Positions 41,960 to 42,971 of a stretch of 42,971 bases of DNA are shown here, piece by piece (within the stretch, counting starts at the first letter, position 1; the number at the start of each line of letters is the position of its first letter). Location of the stretch: positions 1-42,971 of the forward strand of contig JAVBXL010000189.1 of the NCBI GenBank assembly GCA_030824575.1, given 5' to 3'. This DNA comes from a bacterium (GTDB taxonomy: Bacteria > Pseudomonadota > Alphaproteobacteria > Sphingomonadales > Sphingomonadaceae). The notes under the pieces were generated by a model. That model was not told the origin of the DNA. It saw nothing but the letters and a program-made list of their open reading frames with translations, and made no database searches. A program made the translations under genes and the position numbers.

Positions 41960-42961
41960 TCAAGCCGGGACAGGGCAGTCGGCAGGCGGTGGCCCCAGCG
42001 CGGGATTCCTGAGAAAATCCTGGTCGGTCAGCGCATCAAGAAACGCCAGCAGCGCGGGCATGTCGATCCCGGTCAGATGCGCGGCAGCATGGCGGCGAAT
42101 CGCGCCGTCGATGCTGTCGGCCTTGCCATCGTGCAGCCATGGCCCAGTGACCGCGACGTTGCGGAGCGAAGGGGTGCGGAACTGTTCGGGCGGCGGCTCG
42201 AAGCCGGGCGGCGGCGGTTTGCCGCCATAGGCCGGATCATCCGATTCGCGCGGCGCGGCCGTGCCGACATAATGGACCTTGCCATCGGTCAGGTCCGGGC
42301 CGCTATGGCAGGATGCGCAGCCCGACGCCTTGAACTGTGCCGCGCCTTTGGCGGCCAACGGGGTCAGGGTGCCGCGATCATAGGCGCTGCCAAACGATAT
42401 CATCGTGCGCTGGAACGCGCCCAGCGCCGCCGTCACCCTGGGGAAATCCGTGGCGCCCTTCTTGCCGGGAAAGGCCTGCGCGAACATCCGGCGATAGCAG
42501 GGATCGGCATCGAGTCGCGCGGCTAGATCGCTATCGCGGCCGGCCATCCCCATTTCCACCGGCTTGGTTCCGGTCATCGGCACCATCGCCTGCGCCTCCA
42601 GCGTGGTGATGCCTGCATCGGTCCAGGTCAGGCCGCTGCGCCAGGCGACATTGGCCAGGCCCGGCACGTTGCGTACGCCCATGTCACCGGTCACGCCGAC
42701 ATGGGTGGGCTGGCCGTCGGTAAAGCCGCGCGCCTGCTGGTGGCAATCGGCGCAGGCCATGCTGCCGTCATGCGACAGCGCGCGATCGTAGAAGAGGCGG
42801 CGGCCCAGCGCGACCTTGGCCGCGCTCATGCTATTTTCGGCGGGCAGGGCAGGGGCGCTGACCCCCGCCGGGAATCTGGGCCAGCGCCAGTCCGCCCGCG
42901 CGCCCATCGCGCCGGACGCCAGCACGACCGAGCCGATGATGCCTGCTATGCCAACCCGCAT
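41960..42961 (-). CDS. MbnH/MauG-like di-heme c-type cytochrome enzyme, 333 aa
   Basis: This periplasmic di-heme enzyme has haem-binding motifs CADCH (Cys70, Cys73, His74) and CASCH (Cys215, Cys218, His219) after a signal peptide. The order FPAGVSAPALPAENSMSAAKVALGRRLFYD, then QARGFTDGQPTHVG, then LEAQAMVPM-G-x-x-P-V-E-M matches the MXAN_0977/MbnH branch, not classical cytochrome c peroxidase. MbnH enzymes oxidise a Trp of their partner MbnP to kynurenine. The partner gene would lie upstream, beyond the right edge. ATG 42961 has GGGA six bases upstream; ATG 42967 is the alternative. Peroxidase activity remains possible. Confidence 0.85.
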   Translation of the reverse strand: MRVGIAGIIGSVVLASGAMGARADWRWPRFPAGVSAPALPAENSMSAAKVALGRRLFYDRALSHDGSMACADCHQQARGFTDGQPTHVGVTGDMGVRNVPGLANVAWRSGLTWTDAGITTLEAQAMVPMTGTKPVEMGMAGRDSDLAARLDADPCYRRMFAQAFPGKKGATDFPRVTAALGAFQRTMISFGSAYDRGTLTPLAAKGAAQFKASGCASCHSGPDLTDGKVHYVGTAAPRESDDPAYGGKPPPPGFEPPPEQFRTPSLRNVAVTGPWLHDGKADSIDGAIRRHAAAHLTGIDMPALLAFLDALTDQDFLRNPALGPPPADCPVPA

Positions 42962-42971
42962 GGCCATTCCC

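Noticed and set aside
41780..42526. 248-codon + strand ORF over the terminator and the di-heme gene
   Set aside because: It runs through the ettA terminator and antisense to the haem-motif gene; it has no family features.

Overview
The window is GC-rich chromosomal DNA from an alphaproteobacterium, almost certainly a sphingomonad (Sphingobium/Sphingomonas group). The evidence is a two-piece permuted tmRNA, a GAAC-N7-GAAC SOS box in front of lexA, the gene order gltA-gltX/comEC/lexA-moeA-moaC-trpC-trpD-trpG, and the sphingomonad-type palindromic repeat beside gspG. There are no phage genes and no CRISPR array. The only mobile-element trace is a broken IS5-family transposase at the left edge, next to a 5'-truncated aminoglycoside acetyltransferase.

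Layout. (1) 1-906: IS remnant and AAC(6')-like remnant. (2) 907-7742: a large membrane-anchored coiled-coil protein faces a four-gene + strand cluster. Three of those four proteins look like signalling or lipid enzymes that have lost catalytic residues: an HPt fold without its His, a cytidylyltransferase/CDP-alcohol-transferase-like membrane protein without its signature, and a histidine kinase without its His. The fourth is DUF2336-like. (3) 7784-17693: housekeeping genes, namely citrate synthase, GluRS, ComEC, LexA, and a tightly overlapping trpG / trpD-trpC-moaC-moeA series. trpG is preceded by a short leader ORF with tandem Trp codons and a sequestered Shine-Dalgarno. trpE is absent. (4) 17833-18178: the tmRNA gene. 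(5) 18493-25729: a TPR protein, a TonB-dependent receptor with a beta-helix lipoprotein, a CYTH-CHAD protein and a prolyl-4-hydroxylase-like oxygenase. (6) 25902-37846: a complete type II secretion operon, gspC to gspO. (7) 37852-42961: tRNA-Pro, a 25-residue membrane peptide, a low-complexity lipoprotein, an M28 peptidase, EttA, and an MbnH-like di-heme enzyme.

How the parts may work together. Repeats of the PhoB half-site (C/T/A)TGTCAT, spaced on an exact 11/22-bp period, lie upstream of the lipoprotein/TonB-receptor operon and again upstream of gspC. The CYTH-CHAD protein (a family linked to triphosphate and polyphosphate) starts divergently from the first array. This suggests a phosphate-starvation region that couples protein secretion, outer-membrane uptake and polyphosphate handling.

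The most promising undescribed items are: the pseudoenzyme signalling cluster (3660-7742); the putative tandem-Trp translational attenuator of trpG; the two Pho-box arrays; and the altered prepilin leaders of gspG (palindromic repeat) and gspJ (tandem 11-residue duplication).
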